Of a stretch of DNA of 64,000 nt, positions 43,763 to 52,704 are shown one piece after another; within the stretch, counting starts at the first letter, position 1, and each line of letters opens with the position of its first letter. The notes beneath the pieces were generated by a model. It was not told the origin of the DNA. It searched no databases and saw nothing but the letters and a program-made list of their open reading frames with translations. Both the position numbers and the translations under genes were made by a program. Source of the stretch: Tunturibacter empetritectus (lineage in GTDB: Bacteria; Acidobacteriota; Terriglobia; Terriglobales; Acidobacteriaceae); the NCBI RefSeq assembly GCF_040358985.1, contig NZ_CP132932.1, positions 992,001 through 1,056,000 on the forward strand, read 5' to 3'.

Positions 43763-43977
43763 AAAAATCTCCTGTTCAAAATGTGTACTGGGATAGGATG
43801 CAGCAGACTGAAAAAAGTGAGTGTGAAAATTCACATTTCCGTGAATTTGAAGAGTGACGAAATCTGGCTCATCCAGGGATGCAAGCCTCTGGCGGCGGTT
43901 GATTGAAGAGACTGCATCTTGGCTGTGAGTGAAGGTAAGTATCGAACAGCATCATGAATAGACCGCAAACGCCCCTG

Positions 43978-45426
43978 TTATGCCTCCGAGAAGGGTTGGA
44001 GCTGCTTCTCCGTGGGTGGGCTCGTCAACAGGCTGACAGCGATCAGGCACAGCAGCGAGGCGACCAAAGCTGGAAGAATAGCGTCGCGTTCACTGACCAC
44101 CGCCGGAAGATGAGAGTGGACGAAGCCGGTATCCCAGAAGACCGTAACGAAGGTGCCCACTGCAATACTAGCCACCGCACCCGCTGCAGTCGCGCGTCTC
44201 CAGTAAAAGGTGGCCAGGATAACCGGCGTCAAAGCAGCGCCATAGATCGTGTAGGCGTAGAGCGACTTCTTCAGCACCGACTCGATATGGAGCGACTGGT
44301 AGAGCGCCCACAGACCAAGCAGGACCACCATCAGACGAGAGACCGCGAGAGTCTTTGTGTTCGAAGCCTGCGGATTGATATAGCGGAGATAGATGTCGTT
44401 GACCAGGTTGGTCGACGGCGAGAAGAGCCAGTTGTTCGCAGTGGAGATAATCTTCGCGAAGATGGCTCCCATCAGCAGCGCACCCAGCAGGCGAAGCTGT
44501 GCCGAGCCAGAGAAACCGTGGAGCCCCAGGTAAGCGAGAATCTCGCGGGGGCGCGCATGAACCTCTCCTCCAGGAAAAAGACTCGAGCCGGTGACTGCGA
44601 GCGCGACGATAACAGTCTCCAGAATGACGGTCCCGATGATCCATCCCACCACTGCGCGCGTGGCATCCTTCTCTGACTTGGCAGAGAAAAACTTCTGATA
44701 CATCGACTGATTTCCAAGCAGCAGCAGGCAAGTGGGAAGGAACAGCTCAAGCCCCTGGATAAACGTGAGGTCTCCCAGCACCTGGAAGTGCGTGGCAGGA
44801 AGACTCGCATGGATTGCCGACCAGCCACCCGCGTGATGGACGAGGATAGGTAGCGCGATAAGCATCGTAAAGGTAGCAAGCAGGCCGATCGCAACATCCA
44901 TATACGCGACCGAAGCCATACCGGCAATCGCAGTAAAGACAATAACGAACGCAGCGATAATGTATTTGCCGAAGTCGGGGGTAATCAGGTCGGGAAAGAT
45001 CAGGTGCAGAATATCGCCGCCGCCGACAAACTGGTAGCTGGTCACAGCGGTGTAGCAGAAGAGAATCGCAATGACTCCGAGCACCCTTGCCGCCTGGTTA
45101 TAACGAGCCTCCAGCAGATCGGGAATGGTAAACTGTGCGAACTTTCTGGCACGCGGCGCGATGAAGTAGATCAGCAGCAGGCCCGCCCAGCCGCCGCCGC
45201 CTTGCCAAAGCGCCGCGAAGCCATGCTTATAGGCATTCTCCGCTCCACCGAGCAGCGACCCCGAACCGATCCAACTCGACAGCAGCGTGAAGACCAGCAC
45301 GAAGGCGGGCAACGAGCGGCCCGCCACAAGATAATCCGCCTTGGTCTTCACCTTGCCAAGACGAGTGAGCGAAACCGTGAGCAGGGTGACGACAATAACT
45401 GATAGAACGATCGCGTAGAGATTCAT
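43978..45426 (-). CDS. Sodium:solute symporter (SSS family)
   Basis: This 482-residue integral membrane protein has about thirteen hydrophobic helices. Family motifs include the N-terminal YLVAGRSLPAFVLVFTLLSSWIGSGSLLG, a Na+-site region AGMASVAYMDVAIGLLA, and GALLMGAIFAKIISTANNWLFSPST. The substrate is not evident. The ATG at 45426 has no Shine-Dalgarno site; three tandem CCTAA units precede it directly. It lies downstream of the M13 peptidase gene on the same strand (92 bp), so uptake of a peptide or amino acid would fit but is unproven. Confidence 0.88.
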   Translation of the reverse strand: MNLYAIVLSVIVVTLLTVSLTRLGKVKTKADYLVAGRSLPAFVLVFTLLSSWIGSGSLLGGAENAYKHGFAALWQGGGGWAGLLLIYFIAPRARKFAQFTIPDLLEARYNQAARVLGVIAILFCYTAVTSYQFVGGGDILHLIFPDLITPDFGKYIIAAFVIVFTAIAGMASVAYMDVAIGLLATFTMLIALPILVHHAGGWSAIHASLPATHFQVLGDLTFIQGLELFLPTCLLLLGNQSMYQKFFSAKSEKDATRAVVGWIIGTVILETVIVALAVTGSSLFPGGEVHARPREILAYLGLHGFSGSAQLRLLGALLMGAIFAKIISTANNWLFSPSTNLVNDIYLRYINPQASNTKTLAVSRLMVVLLGLWALYQSLHIESVLKKSLYAYTIYGAALTPVILATFYWRRATAAGAVASIAVGTFVTVFWDTGFVHSHLPAVVSERDAILPALVASLLCLIAVSLLTSPPTEKQLQPFSEA

Positions 45427-45518
45427 TAGGTTAGGTTAGGTCAGTGTACTGTCTTGCAGCCGATTCCCGCACCGTTGGCCTCGCATTGACTACGCGAAGC
45501 CGCCGGCGACAGGAAGCT

Positions 45519-47570
45519 CTACCAAACCCTGCACGTTGGGGCGTGCACCATAGGCTGGCCGGCTTTACAGCTGAAGGCCTTCTGGAACTCCGGCATATTC
45601 GACACCACGCCGTTGATGCGGGCGTACCCCGGCGAGTGGGGGTCCGTAATGGCGTGAACTCGCAGCACCTCCGGACGTTCATTCTCGCAGGCCCATTGCG
45701 CCATCCCGACAAAGAAACGCTGATCCGGAGTGAATCCGTCTGCGCTTGCCAGTTGCTGCCCGGCCGTCTGTTTCTTCCAGGCGATGTAGGCGAGCAGCGT
45801 CCCGCCCAGGTCGGCTACGTCTTCGCCGCTGGTCAGCTTCGAGTTGATATGAATGTCGTCCACAACGATGTACTGCGCGTATTGATCGCGAACGCAGTTG
45901 ATGCGATCCTCGAAGCCCTTGGCATCGGCCGCCGTCCACCAGTCGCGAAGATTTCCCTTGTCATCGAACTGCCGGCCCTCATCGTCGAAGGCGTGCGTGA
46001 GTTCGTGGCCGATGGTCGCGCCGGTGTTTCCATAGTTTGGAGCATCATCGAGCTTCGTGTCGTAGAGCGGCGGTTGCAGAACGCCTGCAGGAAAGTTGAT
46101 GTCGTTCATCTGCGGATTGAAGTAGGCGTTGACCGTGGGCGGAGTCATGCCCCACTCGTTCAGGTCTACCGGCTTGCCCAGCTTGTGCCATTGGCGTGCG
46201 TCTTCGAAGCGATAGGACCGCACGACATTGCCGATGTAGTCGCCGGGCTTTATCTCCAGCGTGGTGTAGTCGCGCCACTGGTCCGGGTATCCGATCTTAT
46301 TGCGAATCACATGCAGCTTGCGCAGAGCCTCCTGTTTGGTTGCGGGGCTCATCCAGTTCAGATTCTCGATCTCCTGCTTCATGGCGGTCTCGATCTGCTC
46401 CGTCATCAGCTGCGTCTTGGCTTTGGTGTCGGCAGAGAACGTGCGTTTGACGAACTCCTGACCTAGTGCTTCGCCCAGGTCTCGGTCCACTCCACGCGTG
46501 CAGGTCTTCCAACGCGGCGGCATGGCAGGAACGCCACGCAGCGTTGTCGAATAAAAGTCAAAGTCAGCCTGCTGTAGAGGATGAGCAAGGTAGGGCGCTG
46601 CAGCGGTCAGAAAGTGAAATCGCAGATAGCCACGGAGTGCCTCGACAGATTCGGTCGTAAGCTCCGCTTGCACTGTCTTCATGAACTCAGGCTGCGCGAC
46701 GTTCAGCTTCGCGACCCCAGGCGCACCCTGCGTCTCAAAGTAGTGCGGCCAATCGAAGGCAGGAGCGATCTTGCTCAGCTCGGCAATCGTCATCATGTGA
46801 TACGTCTTATGCGGGTCGCGCCGCTCCACCCTCGTCAGCGAAGCTTTGGCCAGCGCCGTCTCAACGCGCAGAGTCGCATCCGCGTCGAACTTTGCCTGGT
46901 CGGAAGATTCCCCACCCAGCGTGAGCAGCTTCTGAATGTAAGCGACATATTGCTCACGCAGCTTCACACTCTTGTCGTCGGTCTTCAGGTAGTAATCGCG
47001 ATCCGGCAGACCGAGTCCACCCGCACTCAGCGCCACGATCTCAACCGAAGAGTCAACCGCATCCTGATCCGTGCCGGAGTCGAAGAAAAAACTACCTGCA
47101 TACTCATGGTGCAGCGAGCTGATGGCCGCCACCAGCTCGGGCCGCGTCTTCAAGGCGTCGATGCGCGCGAGGCCCGGCAGCGCAGGCTTCACGCCGAGCG
47201 CATCGATCGTCGAGGTGTTCATGCAGGCGGCAAAGTAGTCGCCGACCTTCTGTTGCACGGCGTCGCGGTTCGCGGCCTTCGCATCTGCTTCGAGAATGCC
47301 CCAGAGAAACTGCTCATTCTCGTTGCCGAGCTTGGCATAGACACTCCAGCCAGACTGGTCCGCGGGGATAGGATTCTTCTTCTCCCAACCGCCGCAGGAG
47401 AATTTGTAAAAGTCGGTGCACGGATCCGCATTGCGATCCAGACTGGAAAGGTCAAGCGATGGCGAATACGGCATTGATTCAAGGGGCTGAACCGCCTGTT
47501 GCGCGGGAAGCTGGATCGCGGCGAGCAAAAGTGCAGTGGCCGCCAGGGCTACCGGAATCTTCGAAGGCAT
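45519..47570 (-). CDS. M13-family metalloendopeptidase (neprilysin-like)
   Basis: This 683-residue secreted zinc peptidase is counted from the ATG at 47570 (AGGAG upstream). The signal peptide is VALAATALLLAAIQLPAQQA. The catalytic domain shows NAYFNPQMNDINFPAG, the zinc motif HELTH (residues 522-526, bases 45993-46007) in TIGHELTHAFDDEG, and the third-ligand region GEDVADLGG. The C-terminus ends in CRVW as in the family, and the CxDFYKFSCGGW motif is near the N-terminus. It is divergent from the M61 peptidase; the 133 bp between hold both promoters. Confidence 0.93.
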   Translation of the reverse strand: MPSKIPVALAATALLLAAIQLPAQQAVQPLESMPYSPSLDLSSLDRNADPCTDFYKFSCGGWEKKNPIPADQSGWSVYAKLGNENEQFLWGILEADAKAANRDAVQQKVGDYFAACMNTSTIDALGVKPALPGLARIDALKTRPELVAAISSLHHEYAGSFFFDSGTDQDAVDSSVEIVALSAGGLGLPDRDYYLKTDDKSVKLREQYVAYIQKLLTLGGESSDQAKFDADATLRVETALAKASLTRVERRDPHKTYHMMTIAELSKIAPAFDWPHYFETQGAPGVAKLNVAQPEFMKTVQAELTTESVEALRGYLRFHFLTAAAPYLAHPLQQADFDFYSTTLRGVPAMPPRWKTCTRGVDRDLGEALGQEFVKRTFSADTKAKTQLMTEQIETAMKQEIENLNWMSPATKQEALRKLHVIRNKIGYPDQWRDYTTLEIKPGDYIGNVVRSYRFEDARQWHKLGKPVDLNEWGMTPPTVNAYFNPQMNDINFPAGVLQPPLYDTKLDDAPNYGNTGATIGHELTHAFDDEGRQFDDKGNLRDWWTAADAKGFEDRINCVRDQYAQYIVVDDIHINSKLTSGEDVADLGGTLLAYIAWKKQTAGQQLASADGFTPDQRFFVGMAQWACENERPEVLRVHAITDPHSPGYARINGVVSNMPEFQKAFSCKAGQPMVHAPTCRVW

Positions 47571-47703
47571 GGGTTCTCCTGTGTGCACCATCCTACCCTC
47601 AAAATCCAGTCTTACGCCAAGTTCCGTGCTCAAGAAAGCACCTCAGATTCAGGCAGGTTAGACTTGATTTCGTACAACAACAGCAGCGTGGAGAGGCGAA
47701 ACA

Positions 47704-49584
47704 ATGATGAGTTGGAAGAAGTGTGCCGGAGCAGCTCTGGCCGCAGCCGTAAGCAGTTTGGTAGCAGGAGCGCAGACCGCGCCGATTACCTTGAGTGTCG
47801 ATCTCACAGACGCTCCCCGAAAGATCCTTCACGCAACCGAGGTCATGCCGGTGACAGCCGGGCCGCTGACCGTCGTCTATCCCAAGTGGATTCCAGGCGA
47901 GCACGGACCGACCGGCCCCATCGAAAATATGGCCGGATTCTTCATCACCGCTAACGGCCAGCCCGTAAAGTGGGAGCGCGACAAGGTGGATATGTTTGCC
48001 TATCACCTCACCGTCCCGCAGGGCGTTACGCAGCTTGAGATGAAGATCGACTTCCTCGCCTCCTCCGCACTCTCAGGGTTCTCCGCAGGCGGATCGACCA
48101 GCGAAAATCTCGCGCTACTTAGTTGGAATACGCTGCTCGTCTACCCCGCCGACACCGACGCAGACAAGGTAATGTTCACGCCTTCTGTGAAGCTGCCGAG
48201 TGGTTGGAATCTCGGAACCGCGCTGGATAAAGATGGCGGCTCAGGCCAGACCTCAAACTTCAAAACTGTCAGCCTCGAGCAACTCATCGACTCGCCGGTC
48301 CTCGCCGGACGCTACTTCCGCGAGATTCCCCTCGCCCCGGAGATCTCGCCTAAACACTATCTCGACATGGCCGCCGATGGCCCCGAGCAGCTCAACCTCT
48401 CGAAGGAACACATCGCTGACTTCGACAAGCTGGTGCGCGAGACCGGCGCTCTCTACAAGTCGCGCCACTACGGCTCCTATCACTTCCTCGTCACGCTCAG
48501 CGACGAGGTCGCGCACTTCGGCCTTGAGCATCACCAGTCCAGCGACGACCGCGTGATGGCAACGACCTTCACCGACGATCGCGAGTTTGTGCTCGACGGC
48601 CTGCTGCTTCCGCACGAGTTCACCCATAGCTGGAACGGCAAGTACCGTCGTCCCGCTGGGCTTGCCACCAGCAACTACCAGAAGCCGATGGAGGGCGATC
48701 TCCTCTGGGTCTACGAAGGGTTGACCGAGTACCTCGGCGACGTGCTCGCTGCGCGCTGCGGCATCTGGACACCCGACCAATATAAGCAGCGGCTCTCCAC
48801 CATCGCCGCTGAGTATGACAATCGTCCGGGCCGCACCTGGCGCGACATTCAGGACACCGCAACTGCCGCGCAGACCCTCTATGCCGCGGGTGGCGGATGG
48901 GACAACTGGCGGCTTAGCGTGGACTACTACGACGAGGGCGAACTTGTCTGGCTCGATGTTGACACCACCATCCGCAAGATGACCAATGGCAAAAAAACCA
49001 TCGACGACTTCGTCGCGAAGTTCCACGGGCTCGGCGGAGACACGGGACCGAAGGTTGTGCCCTACACCTTTGACGATGTGGTCGCGGGACTGAATAGCGT
49101 CGTCGCGAACGACTGGGTTATGTTTCTGCGGAGTCGCCTCGACTCAAACTCTTATCACGCGCCACTAGGCGGTCTAGAGAATGGAGGCTATAAGCTCAGC
49201 TATACCGACAAGCCGAACGCTTGGAGCACGCTTGAAGATCAGCAGTCAGAAACTTTCAACTTCTGGTACTCCATCGGCCTGCATGCGAACAAGGTTGGGA
49301 ATATCTCCGATGTTCTCAAGGGCGGAGTCGCCGACAAGAGCGGTATTGGCCCAGGGATGAAGATCGTCGCCGTCAACGGCCGAGCTTACTCCCCCGATGT
49401 GCTCAAAGCTGCGATTCACGATGCGAAGGGTTCTGGTCCAGCAGTTGAGTTGATCCTCTTGAACACTGGCTACTATAAAGTCGTTAAACTCGACTATCAC
49501 GAAGGCGAACGTTATCCCACGCTGGAACGCGTCACTGCAGTTCCGGATCGCCTGGACGATATTCTGAAACCTGCAGCAAAGTAA
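47704..49584 (+). CDS. M61-family aminopeptidase with PDZ domain
   Basis: This 626-residue secreted protein has a signal (CAGAALAAAVSSLVAGAQ), an N-terminal beta domain (VVYPKWIPGEHGPTGPI), the catalytic zinc motif HEFTH (residues 304-308) in LLPHEFTHSWNGKYRRP, and a downstream YEGLTEYLG with the third Glu ligand. A C-terminal PDZ domain spans about residues 525-600 (VGNISDVLKGGVADKSGIGPGM). M61 enzymes are glycyl aminopeptidases. Its convergent neighbour is the YihY gene. Confidence 0.92.
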   Translation: MMSWKKCAGAALAAAVSSLVAGAQTAPITLSVDLTDAPRKILHATEVMPVTAGPLTVVYPKWIPGEHGPTGPIENMAGFFITANGQPVKWERDKVDMFAYHLTVPQGVTQLEMKIDFLASSALSGFSAGGSTSENLALLSWNTLLVYPADTDADKVMFTPSVKLPSGWNLGTALDKDGGSGQTSNFKTVSLEQLIDSPVLAGRYFREIPLAPEISPKHYLDMAADGPEQLNLSKEHIADFDKLVRETGALYKSRHYGSYHFLVTLSDEVAHFGLEHHQSSDDRVMATTFTDDREFVLDGLLLPHEFTHSWNGKYRRPAGLATSNYQKPMEGDLLWVYEGLTEYLGDVLAARCGIWTPDQYKQRLSTIAAEYDNRPGRTWRDIQDTATAAQTLYAAGGGWDNWRLSVDYYDEGELVWLDVDTTIRKMTNGKKTIDDFVAKFHGLGGDTGPKVVPYTFDDVVAGLNSVVANDWVMFLRSRLDSNSYHAPLGGLENGGYKLSYTDKPNAWSTLEDQQSETFNFWYSIGLHANKVGNISDVLKGGVADKSGIGPGMKIVAVNGRAYSPDVLKAAIHDAKGSGPAVELILLNTGYYKVVKLDYHEGERYPTLERVTAVPDRLDDILKPAAK

Positions 49585-49595
49585 TATCCGCTCAA

Positions 49596-50669
49596 TCAAG
49601 CGGCGGGCTTCGGAGCACTCGACATCGAAACCGGCGAACCAGGAGCCGCCGCAATGGTGAGGCCGCTTTGCTCAGCAACGAGCAGACGCTTCGCCGCTGC
49701 GGCGGCCTCTATTTCGCTATTGATCTCAGCCCCCAGCAAGAGCATCAGACCCGTCAGATAAAACCATGTAAGAAGGATAATGACCGCGCCAAGGGAGCCA
49801 TACGTCACCGAATAGTTATTGAAGAGATGGACGTACAGCCGCAGACCCATTGAGGCTAGCAGCCACCCGACGATGCCGATGGCCGCACCCGGAGTAAACC
49901 AATGCCACTGGCTCCGCTTCACGTCCGGCGCAAAATAGTAGATGACCGCAAAAAAGAGCGACAGTAGAACAGCCGCGAGGAGCCAGCCGATCCCTCTTAC
50001 CGTAACCGCCGCCAGCGCCGCCGCAAAGCGCTCGTTGATATGTAGATGGGCGAGCCGGGCGAAGAAGTCTGCGCCCAGCAGGGAGGCCAGTATCAGCGTA
50101 ACCAGACCCATGAGCAGAATGGTCACGCCAATCGCGGACAGCCTTGCGGCGAAGTACGATCGAGTCTCTTTGACGCGGTAAACAACATTCAGCGAATCTT
50201 GAATCGCGGAGAACCCGACAGACGCGCTCCATATCGCGGCTACCAGGCCGAAGGTTAGCTTCCCACTGGTCGTAGCAGTCGTAGTCTGGTTGAAGGTCTC
50301 AAGCACCATCCCCATCGCATCGTGCGGCAGGACAATCGAAAGATAACCCAACAGAGAGTAGTAGATATGGGAGGCCGAACGCGCAGCGAGCCCGAGTAGC
50401 GCAGTAGCCGTTACGAGGCTGGGAAAGAGCGCGAAGATGAAGTAGAAACCTAGCTCCGCCGCACGTCCGACGAGATTATCGTCAAAGAAGGCAGTCCAGG
50501 TATGCTTCGCAACTACTTTGATCGGAATCCCTCTAAGATCCCATAGGGAGTGAAGCGGGGAACGCGACACAAGATCCCAGATGCGCCGCTCTACGCGAGT
50601 GCCGTGAGCCGGATCGAGTATGGGTTCCCCGGAAGAGATTACGGCTCCTATCGCCCCTGATTTGCTCAT
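49596..50669 (-). CDS. YihY/virulence-factor-BrkB family membrane protein
   Basis: This 357-residue protein is counted from the ATG at 50669 (MSKSGAIGAVISSG). It has six transmembrane helices and the family signatures DDNLVGRAAELGFYFIFALFPSL, TFGLVAAIWSASVGFSAIQDSLNVVY, WFTPGAAIGIVGWLLASMGL and YGSLGAVIILLTWFYLTGLMLLLGAEIN. The role is unsettled; it was once misnamed ribonuclease BN. A longer in-frame start at 50903 would cross the divergent hydrolase gene and is unlikely. Confidence 0.9.
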   Translation of the reverse strand: MSKSGAIGAVISSGEPILDPAHGTRVERRIWDLVSRSPLHSLWDLRGIPIKVVAKHTWTAFFDDNLVGRAAELGFYFIFALFPSLVTATALLGLAARSASHIYYSLLGYLSIVLPHDAMGMVLETFNQTTTATTSGKLTFGLVAAIWSASVGFSAIQDSLNVVYRVKETRSYFAARLSAIGVTILLMGLVTLILASLLGADFFARLAHLHINERFAAALAAVTVRGIGWLLAAVLLSLFFAVIYYFAPDVKRSQWHWFTPGAAIGIVGWLLASMGLRLYVHLFNNYSVTYGSLGAVIILLTWFYLTGLMLLLGAEINSEIEAAAAAKRLLVAEQSGLTIAAAPGSPVSMSSAPKPAA

Positions 50670-50815
50670 TGAACCGGCATATCGAGGGCCCTGAAAGCAG
50701 GCATTCTCGCAAGGTAGATGCCTCGCTTGTCGAAGAGGTAGCCGCGGAAACCTCGTTTTCCACTGGCTAATAATGCATAACATCACGATCGAGCATCCAA
50801 TTATTGGTGAGATGA

Positions 50816-51733
50816 ATGCATAGAACATGGCGAGGTCGGCCGTTTGCGGTGAGAAAGATGGAGCAGCTTTGGCGGCTGGTGCGCGAGAGCCACGAGCAGC
50901 CAATGACCGGAACTCCCCGGCCAGTGCAGTTGGTAAAACCAGACGAGCTCGGAGTCACCTTCATCGGACACTCCTCGTTTCTCCTGCAGGTTAACGGACG
51001 AAAGCTGCTCGTCGATCCGGTCTTTTCAAAGCGCCTGATCGTACTTCGACGACAGCGGCGACCGGGCGTCATGGTCGAGGAACTTCCTCCCATCGATGTG
51101 GTCCTGCTCACGCACGCGCACATGGACCATCTCGATATGGCATCCCTCCGCCGCGTTATTCGCGCAACGCGCAGGCTGACCGGCCAGACCCCCGAGGTCG
51201 TAGTACCCCGCGGCGTGGAGGATCTCGTCGAAAGACTAGGCTTCTCCAGGATCCACGGCCTGGCATGGTGGGACCAGATCGAGGTACAGGGCCTGAAAGT
51301 TACGATGACTCCCTGCAAGCACTGGGGCGCGAGGATGTTTCGCGACACCCATCGCGGCTACGGCGGATATGTCATAGAAGGCGGCGGCCAATCCGTCTAT
51401 CACTCCGGCGACACCGCCTACTTCGATGGATTCAGGGAGATTGGTGCAAAACTCAAACCTGAAGTAGCCCTTCTGCCCATAGGCGCCTACTTTCCCGATA
51501 CCTACCGCTCCGTTCACACCAGCCCGGAGGAGGCTGTACGAGGCTTCGTTGAACTCGGTGCACAGCAAATGGTGCCGATGCACTATGGCACCTTCCGTCT
51601 GGGCCGCGAGCCGATGGAAGAACCCCTGCAAAGGCTGGAAGCAGAGGGCGAGCGGCTGGGCATTAAAGGAAAAATAAAAATTCTCGCCGAGGGTGAGACG
51701 ATGCACCTTTGCCCGGCAGCCAGCATCCGATAA
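50816..51733 (+). CDS. Metallo-beta-lactamase-fold hydrolase (NAPE-PLD/UlaG-like)
   Basis: This 305-residue cytoplasmic enzyme has the metal-binding motif THAHMDHLD, a further His in TPCKHWGARMF, VYHSGDTAYFDGF (Asp ligand) and MVPMHYGTF (last His). The overall pattern matches the NAPE-PLD-like branch, which hydrolyses phosphodiester or lactone bonds; the substrate is unknown. GGTGAG precedes the ATG. The aldo/keto reductase follows 3 bp after its stop, so they are one operon. Confidence 0.88.
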   Translation: MHRTWRGRPFAVRKMEQLWRLVRESHEQPMTGTPRPVQLVKPDELGVTFIGHSSFLLQVNGRKLLVDPVFSKRLIVLRRQRRPGVMVEELPPIDVVLLTHAHMDHLDMASLRRVIRATRRLTGQTPEVVVPRGVEDLVERLGFSRIHGLAWWDQIEVQGLKVTMTPCKHWGARMFRDTHRGYGGYVIEGGGQSVYHSGDTAYFDGFREIGAKLKPEVALLPIGAYFPDTYRSVHTSPEEAVRGFVELGAQQMVPMHYGTFRLGREPMEEPLQRLEAEGERLGIKGKIKILAEGETMHLCPAASIR

Positions 51734-51736
51734 CGT

Positions 51737-52606
51737 ATGGCTACTTCGACAGTAAATGCGAAAGCAAGTGGAACATTTTCGATAGGCGGGGATCTTACGG
51801 TCAATCGCATGGGATACGGCGCGATGCGGATCACCGGCGACGGAGTCTGGGGCGCGCCCAAAGATATAGAAGGCGCAAAGAAAGTACTTAAGCATGTCGT
51901 CGAGCTCGGCATCAACTTTATCGACACCGCAGATTCCTACGGCCCTGATGTCAGTGAGCAGCTTATCGGCGAAGCCCTGTCTCCCTATGCGAGTGGCATT
52001 GTCATTGCAACCAAAGGCGGCTTGACCAGGCAGGGCCCAAACAGATGGCTGCCGGTAGGGCGGCCGGAGTATCTGACTCAGCAGGTTGAGATGAGCTTGC
52101 GCCGATTGAAGGTCGAACGAATTGACCTCTGGCAGCTGCACCGCATTGACCCCAAGGTTCCCGTCGAAGACTCCCTCGGTGCAGTCAAAAAACTTCAGCA
52201 GCAAGGCAAGATTCGCCACATCGGCTTGAGTGAAGTAAAGCCCCACGAGATCGATCAGGCCCGCAAGGTCGTTGAGATTGTCAGCGTGCAGAACCAGTAC
52301 AACATCGGCGACTGCCAGCATGAAGATGTCGTCGAGTACTGCGACAAACACAAGATCGCCTTTATCCCCTGGTTCCCCGTAGCAGCAGGCAAACTGGCCA
52401 AACCGGGAGGCAAGCTCGACGCTGCCGCAAAGCAACACAACGCAACTGTCTCGCAGCTCTCCCTCGCATGGCTGCTCCATCGTTCTCCGGTCATGCTGCC
52501 CATCCCAGGCACAACTTCGGTACAGCATCTTGAAGAGAACGTGGCAGCAGCCGACGTCAAGCTGTCTGCAGCCGAATGGAAAGAGATCGAAGACTCCGCG
52601 AAATAA
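51737..52606 (+). CDS. Aldo/keto reductase
   Basis: This 289-residue (beta/alpha)8 NADPH-dependent oxidoreductase shows the catalytic tetrad motifs: Asp in FIDTADSYG, Tyr in the same stretch, Lys in IATKGG and His in LWQLHRID. The cofactor-binding end is PIPGTTSVQHLEENVAA. It reduces carbonyls, but no substrate is indicated. It lies 3 bp after the hydrolase gene and is followed by a terminator at 52630-52655. Confidence 0.9.
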   Translation: MATSTVNAKASGTFSIGGDLTVNRMGYGAMRITGDGVWGAPKDIEGAKKVLKHVVELGINFIDTADSYGPDVSEQLIGEALSPYASGIVIATKGGLTRQGPNRWLPVGRPEYLTQQVEMSLRRLKVERIDLWQLHRIDPKVPVEDSLGAVKKLQQQGKIRHIGLSEVKPHEIDQARKVVEIVSVQNQYNIGDCQHEDVVEYCDKHKIAFIPWFPVAAGKLAKPGGKLDAAAKQHNATVSQLSLAWLLHRSPVMLPIPGTTSVQHLEENVAAADVKLSAAEWKEIEDSAK

Positions 52607-52629
52607 TAGCGAACTCCATGTTCACGCTG

Positions 52630-52661
52630 AAAGAGCCGCCACCGCACGGCTCTTTTCTTTT
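52630..52661 (+). terminator. Rho-independent terminator of the hydrolase/reductase operon
   Basis: AAAGAGCCG pairs with CGGCTCTTT across an 8-nt loop and is followed by TTCTTTTCTTC. Confidence 0.8.
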
Positions 52662-52704
52662 CTTCAAAAAGCTACGCAGAAATTACGCCTGGCTTCAAAG
52701 GTCT

